Below are positions 1-6,299 of a stretch of DNA of 16,716 bases, piece by piece. Source of the DNA: Clostridiaceae bacterium (GTDB lineage Bacteria > Bacillota_A > Clostridia > Acetivibrionales > Acetivibrionaceae); the NCBI GenBank assembly GCA_012513545.1, contig JAAZCB010001010.1, forward strand, positions 1 through 16,716. The letters run 5' to 3'. The notes under the pieces are model-generated. The model was not told where the DNA came from. It did no database searches and saw nothing but the letters and a program-made list of their open reading frames with translations. The translations under genes and the position numbers were made by a program. Within the stretch, counting starts at the first letter, position 1. Every line of letters starts with the position of its first letter.

Positions 1-537
1 GGGCTTTTTAATATGATAGCTAATCATTTAGTAAACAATCTTTTTGATTATGCTTTAGGTGTTGAAACAGGCCTTGATTCCAACGGGCGTAAAAACCGAG
101 GAGGTCATCTAATGGAGGATTTGGTAGAAAGCTACATACAAAAGGCTGGATTTATAAAAGATAGTACTTATTTCAAAGAAATGTACCTCTCTGACGTCGA
201 AGAACGATGGGGAATTGACTTGTCTGCTTTATCGAATCGGGGTAGAGCAAGGAAGCGCTTTGACTTTGTAGTAAAAACTGCTTCGATGATTTATGCTATT
301 GAAGCCAATTTTTATGGAGGCACAGGCGGCGGTTCCAAGCTGAATGAAACTGCCAGAAGCTATAAAATGTTGGCTCAAGAGGCCGATACCGTCGATGGGT
401 TTACTTTTGTGTGGTTTACTGACGGTACCGCATGGAGGAGCGCTAAAGGCAACCTTAGAGAGACATTTGACGTTCTCGATACTATTTACAGTATTGATGA
501 TATGGAAAACGGAATTATGACCGAACTTTTCATTTAA
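1..537 (+). CDS. DpnII/MboI-type restriction endonuclease, 3' part
   Basis: Type II endonuclease of the DpnII/MboI family, which cuts DNA at GATC. The reading frame is open to the left edge, so this is the C-terminal part (about 175 residues) of a protein that is usually near 280; the ATG at 13 is internal. Counting from that Met, the family pattern is clear: the GRKNRGGHLMEDLVE block at 25-39, an FDF with Asp84, then IEANFYGG (Glu97, Asn99) followed by SKLNE at 108-112 and ARSYK. The Asp84 and Glu97-x-Asn99 arrangement looks like a PD-(D/E)xK site in which the usual Lys is replaced, with Lys109 nearby as a possible substitute (inference). The methyltransferase gene starts 9 bases after its stop, so the two form an operon. 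GATC specificity is inferred from family resemblance only. Confidence 0.9.
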   Translation, partial: GLFNMIANHLVNNLFDYALGVETGLDSNGRKNRGGHLMEDLVESYIQKAGFIKDSTYFKEMYLSDVEERWGIDLSALSNRGRARKRFDFVVKTASMIYAIEANFYGGTGGGSKLNETARSYKMLAQEADTVDGFTFVWFTDGTAWRSAKGNLRETFDVLDTIYSIDDMENGIMTELFI

Positions 538-546
538 GGGGGATAT

Positions 547-1308
547 ATGGCAAATAAAAGCATAACAAAATGGGTACCAGAAGACTTTGAACTGGAAATG
601 ACTACAGTATGGAGTTTTCCGAAGCGTGGAGACTGGGCAACACATGATGCGAAATGGCGTGGAAATTGGTCTCCTTATATTCCGAGGAATATTCTTCTTC
701 GGTATTCAAATGAAGGAGATTTGGTACTTGACCAGTTCGCGGGAGGTGGCACCACTCTGGTTGAAGCTAAACTTTTGAATAGAGATATTATTGGTGTTGA
801 TGTCAACGATGTTGCTTTAGATAGATGTCGGGAAAAGGTCGACTTTGAGTATGAAGGAGCCAACGGTAAAGTATTTATTCATAAGGGTGATGCACGAAAT
901 CTTGATTTTATTTCTGATGAGAGCATTGATCTTATTTGTACCCATCCACCTTATGCAAATATTATTCATTATAGCGAAAATATGGATATTGCCAATGACT
1001 TGTCCAATTTTGTGGTTAAGGACTTTCTTAAAGAAATGGAGGGTGTTGCGACCGAAAGTTATCGTGTCCTTAAAAAGGGTAAGTTCTGTGCTGTACTTAT
1101 GGGCGATACAAGGCAAAAAGGGCACATCATACCAATGAGCTTTCAAATAATGAGAATATTTGAATCAGTGGGTTTCAAGACTAAAGAGATAATCATAAAA
1201 GAGCAGCACAATTGTAAAGCCACAGGTTATTGGAAAACCAACAGTGTAAAATATAATTTCTTGCTTATAGCACATGAGTATTTATTTATATTCAAAAAAA
1301 TGTATTAA
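547..1308 (+). CDS. DNA N6-adenine/N4-cytosine methyltransferase
   Basis: SAM-dependent amino-methyltransferase of 253 residues, the likely protective partner of the endonuclease just upstream. The SAM-binding motif DQFAGGGTT is at 62-70 and the catalytic THPPY (motif IV, with His in place of Asp) at 132-136, with GDARNLD between them. Motif I therefore precedes motif IV with only about 60 residues between, so any target-recognition region must follow motif IV. That order is opposite to DpnA-type enzymes and there is no room for the insert of Dam/DpnM enzymes. A GGGGG ribosome site at 537-541 sits 5 bases before the ATG. DpnII loci often carry two methyltransferases; the second could lie left of the window. 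The methylated sequence cannot be read from the protein. It could also modify a different site from GATC. Confidence 0.88.
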   Translation: MANKSITKWVPEDFELEMTTVWSFPKRGDWATHDAKWRGNWSPYIPRNILLRYSNEGDLVLDQFAGGGTTLVEAKLLNRDIIGVDVNDVALDRCREKVDFEYEGANGKVFIHKGDARNLDFISDESIDLICTHPPYANIIHYSENMDIANDLSNFVVKDFLKEMEGVATESYRVLKKGKFCAVLMGDTRQKGHIIPMSFQIMRIFESVGFKTKEIIIKEQHNCKATGYWKTNSVKYNFLLIAHEYLFIFKKMY

Positions 1309-1310
1309 TT

Positions 1311-1341
1311 AAGAAGCCTTTCCATCAAAGAATGGCTTCTT
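1311..1341. terminator. Hairpin between convergent transcription units
   Basis: AAGAAGCC (1311-1318) pairs perfectly with GGCTTCTT (1334-1341) across a 15-base loop, two bases after the methyltransferase stop. The following T-run is short (TTCTTTCTG), so this is a moderate terminator. It may serve both the R-M operon and the opposing zinc-ribbon operon, which ends at 1368. Confidence 0.6.
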
Positions 1342-1367
1342 TCTGTGTGATATTGCTCCCTAAATAG

Positions 1368-1544
1368 TCAATCATCATCTTCGTCGGTATTGCAAAGTCC
1401 TTGTGAACGGCAATCACGACACCAAGATTGTGGAATTCTTTTTCCTGAACCCATATTTCTATAACCAAATTCTTCTTCAATTCCAACTTCTCCGTATGCC
1501 ACTTTTCCGCAATTAGGACATTCGGCATAATCTCCATACGGCAT
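1368..1544 (-). CDS. Small zinc-ribbon protein
   Basis: A 58-residue protein not recognised as a named family. Two CxxC knuckles (CPNC at 9-12 and CRDC at 42-45), about 30 residues apart, form a likely zinc ribbon; the tail is acidic (DEDDD). The start is set at the ATG at 1544 because a strong AAAGGAGG (1555-1562, complement) lies 10 bases upstream; a longer reading from 1577 would include that ribosome site as coding sequence. It is the last gene of the - strand run that starts with the HTH regulator. A role in DNA or RNA binding is possible but not shown. Confidence 0.75.
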   Translation of the reverse strand: MPYGDYAECPNCGKVAYGEVGIEEEFGYRNMGSGKRIPQSWCRDCRSQGLCNTDEDDD

Positions 1545-1604
1545 ATAATATGTACCTCCTTTCAAAAAAACTATCATCCTAAACGTTTATGCAAGTCCTC
1601 TTTC

Positions 1605-2075
1605 TCATAAAGCAGAATAAAACATTGCCCTCCCAGAATAATTCCAATATGCACAGTCTTGTTCCATGAAGAGCCATTTAATTGCTAATAGAATAATTTC
1701 AATTGAATGTTCTGTACCCTCGAAATCATGGAACCCTACACCCATTGGAATACTGAAGTCAACATTCTCACAATTGTAAATTCTTGTTATTGTATCTATT
1801 ACATAAGAATATTCTTCATTATATCTACTTCTGCAATCTTCGAGTGCATCAAAAATATCTTGATGACTCGGATTAGAATATCTGCGATTCTTTTTGAACC
1901 AACGCCCTTTGGTGTTAACTGCAAAATCAAACCCTTTGTTTAATTGAGTCGGTCGCTTTAGAAAAATTTCATACTCTTGGAAGTTTTCAACGTTATACTG
2001 ATATCTGGAACATTGATCTCCATTTCCATTGCCAGGTTCTTCATCTAGCATAGCACTGATTAAGGTCATACGCAT
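1605..2075 (-). CDS. Conserved-looking protein of unknown function, probably frameshifted at its ends
   Basis: An open frame of up to 156 residues with good protein-like content but no recognised domain. It is acidic and aromatic-rich, with a basic block GRWFKKNRRY near residues 57-66. Neither the ATG at 2075 nor the one at 2069 has a ribosome site. A much better start exists at 2125 (ATGA overlap with the HTH stop, GGAGG upstream) but in another frame; see the separate entry. At the 3' end the frame stops at 1605, while the neighbouring frame (the same one as the 2125 start) runs YEKEDLHKRLG to a TGA at 1574. The original gene may therefore have been 2125-1574, exactly 184 codons, with compensating single-base shifts near 2070 and 1610. 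Its place beside a controller-like regulator suggests a defence accessory role (inference). Confidence 0.6.
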   Translation of the reverse strand: MRMTLISAMLDEEPGNGNGDQCSRYQYNVENFQEYEIFLKRPTQLNKGFDFAVNTKGRWFKKNRRYSNPSHQDIFDALEDCRSRYNEEYSYVIDTITRIYNCENVDFSIPMGVGFHDFEGTEHSIEIILLAIKWLFMEQDCAYWNYSGRAMFYSAL

Positions 2076-2125
2076 AGTTTACGATCACAAGAAACCAGTT
2101 CAAAATTAATCTCATGAAAGCTCAT
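2066..2125 (-). CDS. Short translated frame coupled to the HTH gene; likely true 5' end of the downstream gene
   Basis: Starts at an ATG that overlaps the HTH stop (ATGA) and is preceded by GGAGG (complement of 2133-2137) seven bases before the ATG, so it should be translated. It encodes 19 residues, MSFHEINFELVSCDRKLCV, and its own TGA again overlaps an ATG (2069) of the next frame. Either it is the displaced N-terminus of the 156-residue protein after a one-base loss, or a short leader that couples translation. The first reading is favoured because it gives that protein a proper start. Confidence 0.5.
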   Translation of the reverse strand: MSFHEINFELVSCDRKLCV

Positions 2126-2337
2126 TTTTCTTCCTCCATAAACAACTTGAATGTATCTATACTGAGGGCATCCGCAATTTTTTGAACATTATCGAGTGCG
2201 ATGCTGCGTTGAAAACGCTCAACATCACTGATATAAGTCCTGTGCAGACCGCACATCTCAGCAAACTTTTCTTGGGAAACTCCGAGTTCATTTCTATACT
2301 TTCTAAGGTTAGTTCCAAAAACCTTGACTATATCCAT
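2122..2337 (-). CDS. Cro/CI-type HTH regulator, resembling R-M controller proteins
   Basis: A 71-residue single-domain helix-turn-helix protein of the XRE family. The helices are visible as FGTNLRKYRNELGVSQEKFAEMCGL, then the recognition helix region HRTYISDVERFQRS, then IALDNVQKIADALSI. Small size and the HRTYISDVER stretch are typical of controller (C) proteins of type II R-M systems. The ribosome site is a run of seven Gs (complement 2346-2352), 8 bases before the ATG. The promoter contains a near-symmetrical operator overlapping the -35 box, pointing to autoregulation. Unlike classical systems, the endonuclease gene is not downstream but convergent, so it may regulate the neighbouring unknown gene instead. 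It begins an operon that runs left to 1368. Confidence 0.88.
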   Translation of the reverse strand: MDIVKVFGTNLRKYRNELGVSQEKFAEMCGLHRTYISDVERFQRSIALDNVQKIADALSIDTFKLFMEEEK

Positions 2338-2372
2338 TTCATAGACCCCCCCATTTACACAAAAATAATTGT

Positions 2373-2402
2373 ATTATAATCAGACAAAAAGTCTACAGAC
2401 AA
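2373..2402 (-). promoter_or_regulatory. Promoter of the HTH operon
   Basis: On the - strand, TATAAT (complement 2373-2378) and TTGTCT (complement 2397-2402) are separated by 18 bases. The -10 is a perfect consensus and lies 36 bases before the HTH start codon. The -35 falls inside the left half of the operator. Confidence 0.7.
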
Positions 2403-2427
2403 TAAGTGTACATTACAATCTGTAGAC
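2391..2427. promoter_or_regulatory. Inverted-repeat operator, C-box-like
   Basis: GTCTACAGA (2391-2399) and TCTGTAGAC (2419-2427) form a perfect 9-base inverted repeat around TGTACA (2407-2412). It covers the -35 of the HTH promoter, the expected site for an autoregulating controller protein. Further AGACT/AGTCT half-sites lie upstream to 2510. Confidence 0.65.
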
Positions 2428-2438
2428 GTAACTAAAGT

Positions 2439-2510
2439 AAGACTACACTTAAGGTTTTATCCTTCGGTGCAGTCTTTGCTTTTGAGACTCTGATAGAAAA
2501 GAGTCAGTCT
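2439..2510. repeat. Two hairpins between the HTH operator and the peroxidase gene
   Basis: AAGACT (2439-2444) pairs with AGTCTT (2471-2476), with inner CAC/GTG and AAGG/CCTT pairs around a TTTTAT loop. A second, shorter hairpin pairs GACTC (2486-2490) with GAGTC (2501-2505). Either could end peroxidase transcription coming from the right, though neither has a clean T-tract. The repeated AGACT/AGTCT units may instead be extra binding sites for the HTH protein. Confidence 0.45.
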
Positions 2511-2562
2511 TATATTCTTTAAAATTCTGAAGTATATCTCTATGTAATGATGTAAACATCAA

Positions 2563-3093
2563 TTACAAAAGCTTCTGAATGTGGGGTTCCAATTCTTCTG
2601 GTGTTACAGAAGGTGCAAATCTTCCTGTTATGTTTCCTTCCCTGTCTATCAGGAATTTTGTAAAGTTCCACTGTATTTCAGTCTTTTCAACTGAAAAAAG
2701 TCCTTCAAGCTTTTTATACAAATCTGCCATCAATCCGTTGTCAATATCCTCAGGAGCTTGCTGCTTCAAGTACTTGTAGAGGGGATCTGCATTGTCACCA
2801 TTAACTTCAATTTTCGCGAATGTTTCAAAATCAGTATCGAACTTAACTCGACAGAAATTGGCTATTTCTTCGTTGGTACCTGGAGCCTGGTTTAAAAACT
2901 GATTGCATGGAAAATCAAGTATTTCAAGACCTTTATCCTTATATTTTTCATAAAGTTTTTCCAATCCCTCATACTGAGGTGTAAAACCACATCCTGTGGC
3001 TGTATTTACTATCAACATAACTTTTCCCTTATACTCTTTTAAGGATAACTCACTTCCGTTAATCCTTTTTACACTGTAATCATATACACCCAT
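2563..3093 (-). CDS. Glutathione peroxidase family (thioredoxin-dependent type)
   Basis: A 176-residue cytoplasmic peroxidase, full length for the family, reducing hydrogen peroxide or organic hydroperoxides. The catalytic set is visible: peroxidatic Cys35 in TGCGFTPQYEGLE, Gln65 in FPCNQF, and Trp142-Asn143 in WNFTKF. It is a cysteine enzyme, not selenocysteine. A further Cys81 lies 46 residues after Cys35, the spacing of the resolving cysteine in thioredoxin-dependent members, so thioredoxin is the likely reductant (inference). An AGGAGG site lies 6 bases before the ATG. It appears to be a single-gene unit; the serpin gene upstream ends in its own strong terminator. In a strict anaerobe it fits a role in oxidative stress defence. 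Confidence 0.93.
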   Translation of the reverse strand: MGVYDYSVKRINGSELSLKEYKGKVMLIVNTATGCGFTPQYEGLEKLYEKYKDKGLEILDFPCNQFLNQAPGTNEEIANFCRVKFDTDFETFAKIEVNGDNADPLYKYLKQQAPEDIDNGLMADLYKKLEGLFSVEKTEIQWNFTKFLIDREGNITGRFAPSVTPEELEPHIQKLL

Positions 3094-3213
3094 AATTGTC
3101 CTCCTATACGACTTATTTTTCCAACCTGAACTTATATTATCCTGTCATTTATATACCAATATAAAAATTTCTTAAACAGAATTTGATTTTGGGTAATTTT
3201 ATTCCTTCATACT

Positions 3214-3243
3214 AAAAAAAAAGCAGACCCGCCAGGACCTGCT
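3214..3243 (-). terminator. Rho-independent terminator of the serpin gene
   Basis: Read on the - strand, AGCAGGTCC and GGGTCTGCT form a 9-pair stem (two G-U pairs) with a TGGC loop, followed directly by a run of nine Ts. It lies about 20 bases after the serpin stop. This is the clearest terminator in the window. Confidence 0.9.
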
Positions 3244-3263
3244 CATCAAACTTATTATTAATA

Positions 3264-4721
3264 CTATTTTTGATCTATAGGAGCTTCTAAAATTTTACCC
3301 ATAAATAATATTGTGCCATGTTCAACTTCTTCAATAACAAACATGAATGGTCTGTTTGCATTAAATTCATTAGGTTCGTGTACAGCAGAGTCCCTTATAA
3401 TTACTACAGTAACAGCAGCTGCTTCGCTTCCTTCTTCATTTACTTCTATAACTGCTTTATGCAATACATCATCAATATACAGATTTCTTTCTTCACATAT
3501 ACCTGAGAAATCAGCACTACCTGTAAAAGGAATTTGCATTCCTAGACTTCTAAGACTATCCTTAAGCTTTTTAACTCCATACTCTACTTTAAACTTTGGT
3601 AAATTAAGTATAGTTTCTCTTTTGGCAATACTTTCTTTAATAGTTTCCCACTTTTCGGCATTCATAGCTTCTACAAATTCGCTAATTGATGTACCTTCAG
3701 AAGGCAGAACACAATACATTGCTGTTTTTCCACTACCGTAGGGAAGTCTAACTACTTTGAAACCAGTACCTTCCCCATAATAAATTTCTTCTCTCATGTT
3801 CATCATCGATACTTCAGTTTTTTCACCGTCTTCAGTATAAAAGAATGCTTTATTTGTTCTCTCAGGATCAAATTTTTGAGCCCAGTCTCCCTTAAAGTAA
3901 ATTGCATTAATAATATCCATAACAGAATCAATAACATCCTCTTTATTAACAATATGAGGTATCATTCCTTCTGTAGCATCAGATACCCACTCATTAAGCC
4001 TTTCTACTTCACTGTCCTTTGAAAAATCTGCAGTTTCAAAATCAGCTTTGAAAACATCCTTATTGTTTGATACAAAATCCTTATTTACATCTTCAATATT
4101 GAAATCGGCGTTTTCATTAAGCCATATTGAGTTGCTTATATCCAGCTTGATCTTGTCGTCAGCCTGCTCTAAATACTCAAGCAAACTCCTATAGTAGTTA
4201 TTGAGGTCCTTGATATCAATTCCTTGATAAGCTAATGCTTCTGCAATTTCCTGGGCCGTCTGATTTCTTGCACCCTGATATGTCATAGTCAATGCAGTTG
4301 ATATACTTAGCGGCGAAATAAATACACTTTTATCTTCATCTTCTTTATTTAGCTGTCTGAAAATATTAAACGCAAACTTACTGTTACCTTTTTGAACCTC
4401 ATTACTTATTTCATAGGTTAGTTCAGTTGGGAAGGCATCAATCTTATCCAATAGTCTTCTCTTGAATAAAGAATAGTCAATACTGTTTATTTGTCCATCA
4501 GCATTTACATCGGCTGCTTTTAAGGCATTTTCAGATTTTATTTCATAAGTCCCCAATATATGCCTTTTTAACAGGCTGTAATCCGTTGAATTAAACTTTG
4601 AATCCCCATTAACGTCTCCATAAACAAAAGAAGGTTTCTCGGCAGTCCCGGCAAAAGCTACAAGGCATGTTATATTAAATAAAAATACCAAAATAACAGC
4701 AGTTGACAATATTTTTCTCAT
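3264..4721 (-). CDS. Secreted serpin with N-terminal type I dockerin
   Basis: A 485-residue cellulosomal protease inhibitor. Residues 1-24 are a signal peptide (MRK, hydrophobic core, cut after AFA). Residues about 33-97 are a type I dockerin with two calcium-binding repeats, GDVNGDSKFNSTDY and ADVNADGQINSIDY. The rest is a complete serpin fold, with the FNANRPFMFVI and GKI signatures near the end. The hinge EEGSEAAAV is of the inhibitory type. Counting from Gly431 (P15), P1-P1' is Ser445-Ala446, and the loop length up to the FN motif equals that of antitrypsin. The dockerin would attach it to the scaffoldin, and a role in shielding the cellulosome from serine proteases is inferred. The ATG at 4721 is chosen over the GTG at 4733 because the GGGGGTGG ribosome site lies before the ATG and overlaps the GTG. 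Confidence 0.95.
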   Translation of the reverse strand: MRKILSTAVILVFLFNITCLVAFAGTAEKPSFVYGDVNGDSKFNSTDYSLLKRHILGTYEIKSENALKAADVNADGQINSIDYSLFKRRLLDKIDAFPTELTYEISNEVQKGNSKFAFNIFRQLNKEDEDKSVFISPLSISTALTMTYQGARNQTAQEIAEALAYQGIDIKDLNNYYRSLLEYLEQADDKIKLDISNSIWLNENADFNIEDVNKDFVSNNKDVFKADFETADFSKDSEVERLNEWVSDATEGMIPHIVNKEDVIDSVMDIINAIYFKGDWAQKFDPERTNKAFFYTEDGEKTEVSMMNMREEIYYGEGTGFKVVRLPYGSGKTAMYCVLPSEGTSISEFVEAMNAEKWETIKESIAKRETILNLPKFKVEYGVKKLKDSLRSLGMQIPFTGSADFSGICEERNLYIDDVLHKAVIEVNEEGSEAAAVTVVIIRDSAVHEPNEFNANRPFMFVIEEVEHGTILFMGKILEAPIDQK

Positions 4722-4732
4722 TAACTTACCCA

Positions 4733-4785
4733 CCCCCTATAAAATTATTCATATATTATTCGAAATTTTTACATTTATAGGGGGG
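4733..4785 (-). promoter_or_regulatory. 5'-UTR hairpin that can mask the serpin ribosome site
   Basis: CCCCCTATAAA (4733-4743) and TTTATAGGGGG (4774-4784) are perfect 11-base inverted repeats with a 30-base loop. In serpin mRNA the 3' arm contains the G-run that serves as ribosome binding site, so the folded form would block it. Whether transcription starts far enough upstream is not known. Confidence 0.45.
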
Positions 4786-5000
4786 TAAAATTGCATAAAA
4801 ATATGTGAAGTCATAACAAGATACAAAACAAATGTATTACTAATTAATTTTTTATGATAGTATTTTATATGTCAAAAAACATGAAAAATAGTAAATAAAT
4901 CAGGTTTATAACATGAAGAATAATTTTTTGTGCTATTATATAATGTAGTTCATAATAAGGTATAGTTTATAAAAATATAAGATTTTTTAGGAGGTAATTT
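4786..5000. promoter_or_regulatory. Divergent promoter region between serpin and leuB
   Basis: Very AT-rich spacer. For leuB a plausible promoter is TTGTGC (4928-4933), 17 bases, CATAAT (4951-4956); a TATAAT also lies at 4939-4944 without a good -35. The leuB ribosome site AGGAGGT is at 4989-4995. On the - strand a TTGACA-like box (around 4868-4873) could belong to the serpin promoter, but its -10 is poor. No T-box or leucine leader peptide was found. Confidence 0.4.
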
Positions 5001-6098
5001 ATGGGATCTGCACAGAAAACGTTCAAAATAACAGTCCTGCCGGGAGACGGTATAGGTCCTGAAGTAATAAATCAAGCAATTGCAACAATAAAGGAAGTTG
5101 AAAATAAATACAACTATAAATTTGAGCTTACCGAAGCACTTATCGGCGGATGTGCAATTGATGAGCATGGTGTGCCCCTTCCTGACAGTACACTTTTGCA
5201 GTGCAAAAGCAGCGATGCGGTTCTGCTTGGTGCTGTAGGCGGAGCAAAATGGGATACACTTCCCGGTCACATCAGACCGGAGGCGGGTTTGCTTGCAATC
5301 AGAGCCGGGCTTGGACTTTTTGCCAACTTAAGACCGGCTATCATATACAGTTCTCTCACAAATGCATCGCCGCTGAGGCCGGATATAGTCAAGGATGGTA
5401 TTGACATAATGGTTGTAAGGGAGCTTACAGGCGGTATATATTTCGGCAAAAGAGGAAGAACAAGCATGGAAGGTATGGGAGAAGCCGCCTATGATACTGA
5501 AATGTACAGCACACTTGAGATTGAGAGAATTGCAAGGGTTGGCTTTGAATCCGCTATGAAAAGAAACAAAATACTGACTTCGGTTGATAAGGCTAATGTT
5601 CTTGAAAGCTCAAGATTATGGAGGGAAGTAGTTGTTAAAATGTCAAAAGAATACCCTGAAGTAACTCTTAATCACATGTATGTTGATAATGCTGCTATGC
5701 AGCTTGTCAGAAACCCTATGCAGTTTGACGTAATAGTTACTTCAAACATGTTTGGAGATATACTCTCCGATGAGGCATCTATGATAACTGGTTCTATTGG
5801 AATGCTGCCATCTGCGAGCCTGGGTGCCGGTACTCTCGGATTGTATGAACCTATCCACGGCTCAGCTCCGGATATAGCCGGACAGGATAAAGCCAATCCT
5901 ATTGCTACAATTCTTTCGGTTGCAATGATGATGAGGTATTCTTTCGGTCTTGAAGATGCAGCAAAGGATATAGAAGCAGCTGTTGAAAGGGTTCTTGAAA
6001 AGGGCTGCAGAACCGGTGATATTTCAAGTGAAGGAACCGAGCTGGTTGGAACAATAAAGATGGGAAACCTTATTAACAGCGAAATTTCAAAAGGTTAA
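5001..6098 (+). CDS. leuB: 3-isopropylmalate dehydrogenase
   Basis: A cytoplasmic enzyme of 365 residues that oxidises and decarboxylates 3-isopropylmalate with NAD+ in leucine synthesis. The whole length matches the family: [11 protein letters not shown] near the N-terminus, [31 protein letters not shown], and the decarboxylating dehydrogenase signature [19 protein letters not shown] (Asp residues for Mg2+). [18 protein letters not shown] is the NAD-binding loop typical of leuB rather than isocitrate dehydrogenase. A strong AGGAGGT site sits 5 bases before the ATG. It stands alone here, without leuA or leuCD, so it is either separated from the pathway genes or a second copy. A bidirectional terminator follows. 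Confidence 0.97.
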   Translation: MGSAQKTFKITVLPGDGIGPEVINQAIATIKEVENKYNYKFELTEALIGGCAIDEHGVPLPDSTLLQCKSSDAVLLGAVGGAKWDTLPGHIRPEAGLLAIRAGLGLFANLRPAIIYSSLTNASPLRPDIVKDGIDIMVVRELTGGIYFGKRGRTSMEGMGEAAYDTEMYSTLEIERIARVGFESAMKRNKILTSVDKANVLESSRLWREVVVKMSKEYPEVTLNHMYVDNAAMQLVRNPMQFDVIVTSNMFGDILSDEASMITGSIGMLPSASLGAGTLGLYEPIHGSAPDIAGQDKANPIATILSVAMMMRYSFGLEDAAKDIEAAVERVLEKGCRTGDISSEGTELVGTIKMGNLINSEISKG

Positions 6099-6189
6099 CA
6101 TAATAGCCACACTTAAATAATAACTTCATCCTATTAGATATTTGGTTATGCTTTTTTAGTTCTGGTATTCTTTGTTCACCATAAAATAC

Positions 6190-6236
6190 ATAAAAACAGC
6201 TTTTTGAAATAATCCTTTTTCAAAAGCTGTTTTTAT
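6190..6236. terminator. Bidirectional terminator between leuB and the type VII-like operon
   Basis: ATAAAAACAGCTTTTTGAA (6190-6208) pairs with TTCAAAAGCTGTTTTTAT (6219-6236) with a single bulged T and a 10-base loop. A-rich and T-rich flanks make it work in both directions, as suits the convergent genes on either side. Confidence 0.85.
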
Positions 6237-6299
6237 AGTTTCTCGCAAATTGACCAACTGCTAATTGAATCTAATATTATGCCTCTGCATTATTAATTA

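Noticed and set aside
13..537. Complete small endonuclease starting at the ATG at 13
   Set aside because: The frame is open to the left edge with no ribosome site before this ATG, and the family is about 100 residues longer.
4939..4944. TATAAT as the main leuB -10 box
   Set aside because: No acceptable -35 lies 16-18 bases upstream; the TTGTGC/CATAAT pair 17 bases apart is preferred, though neither is certain.
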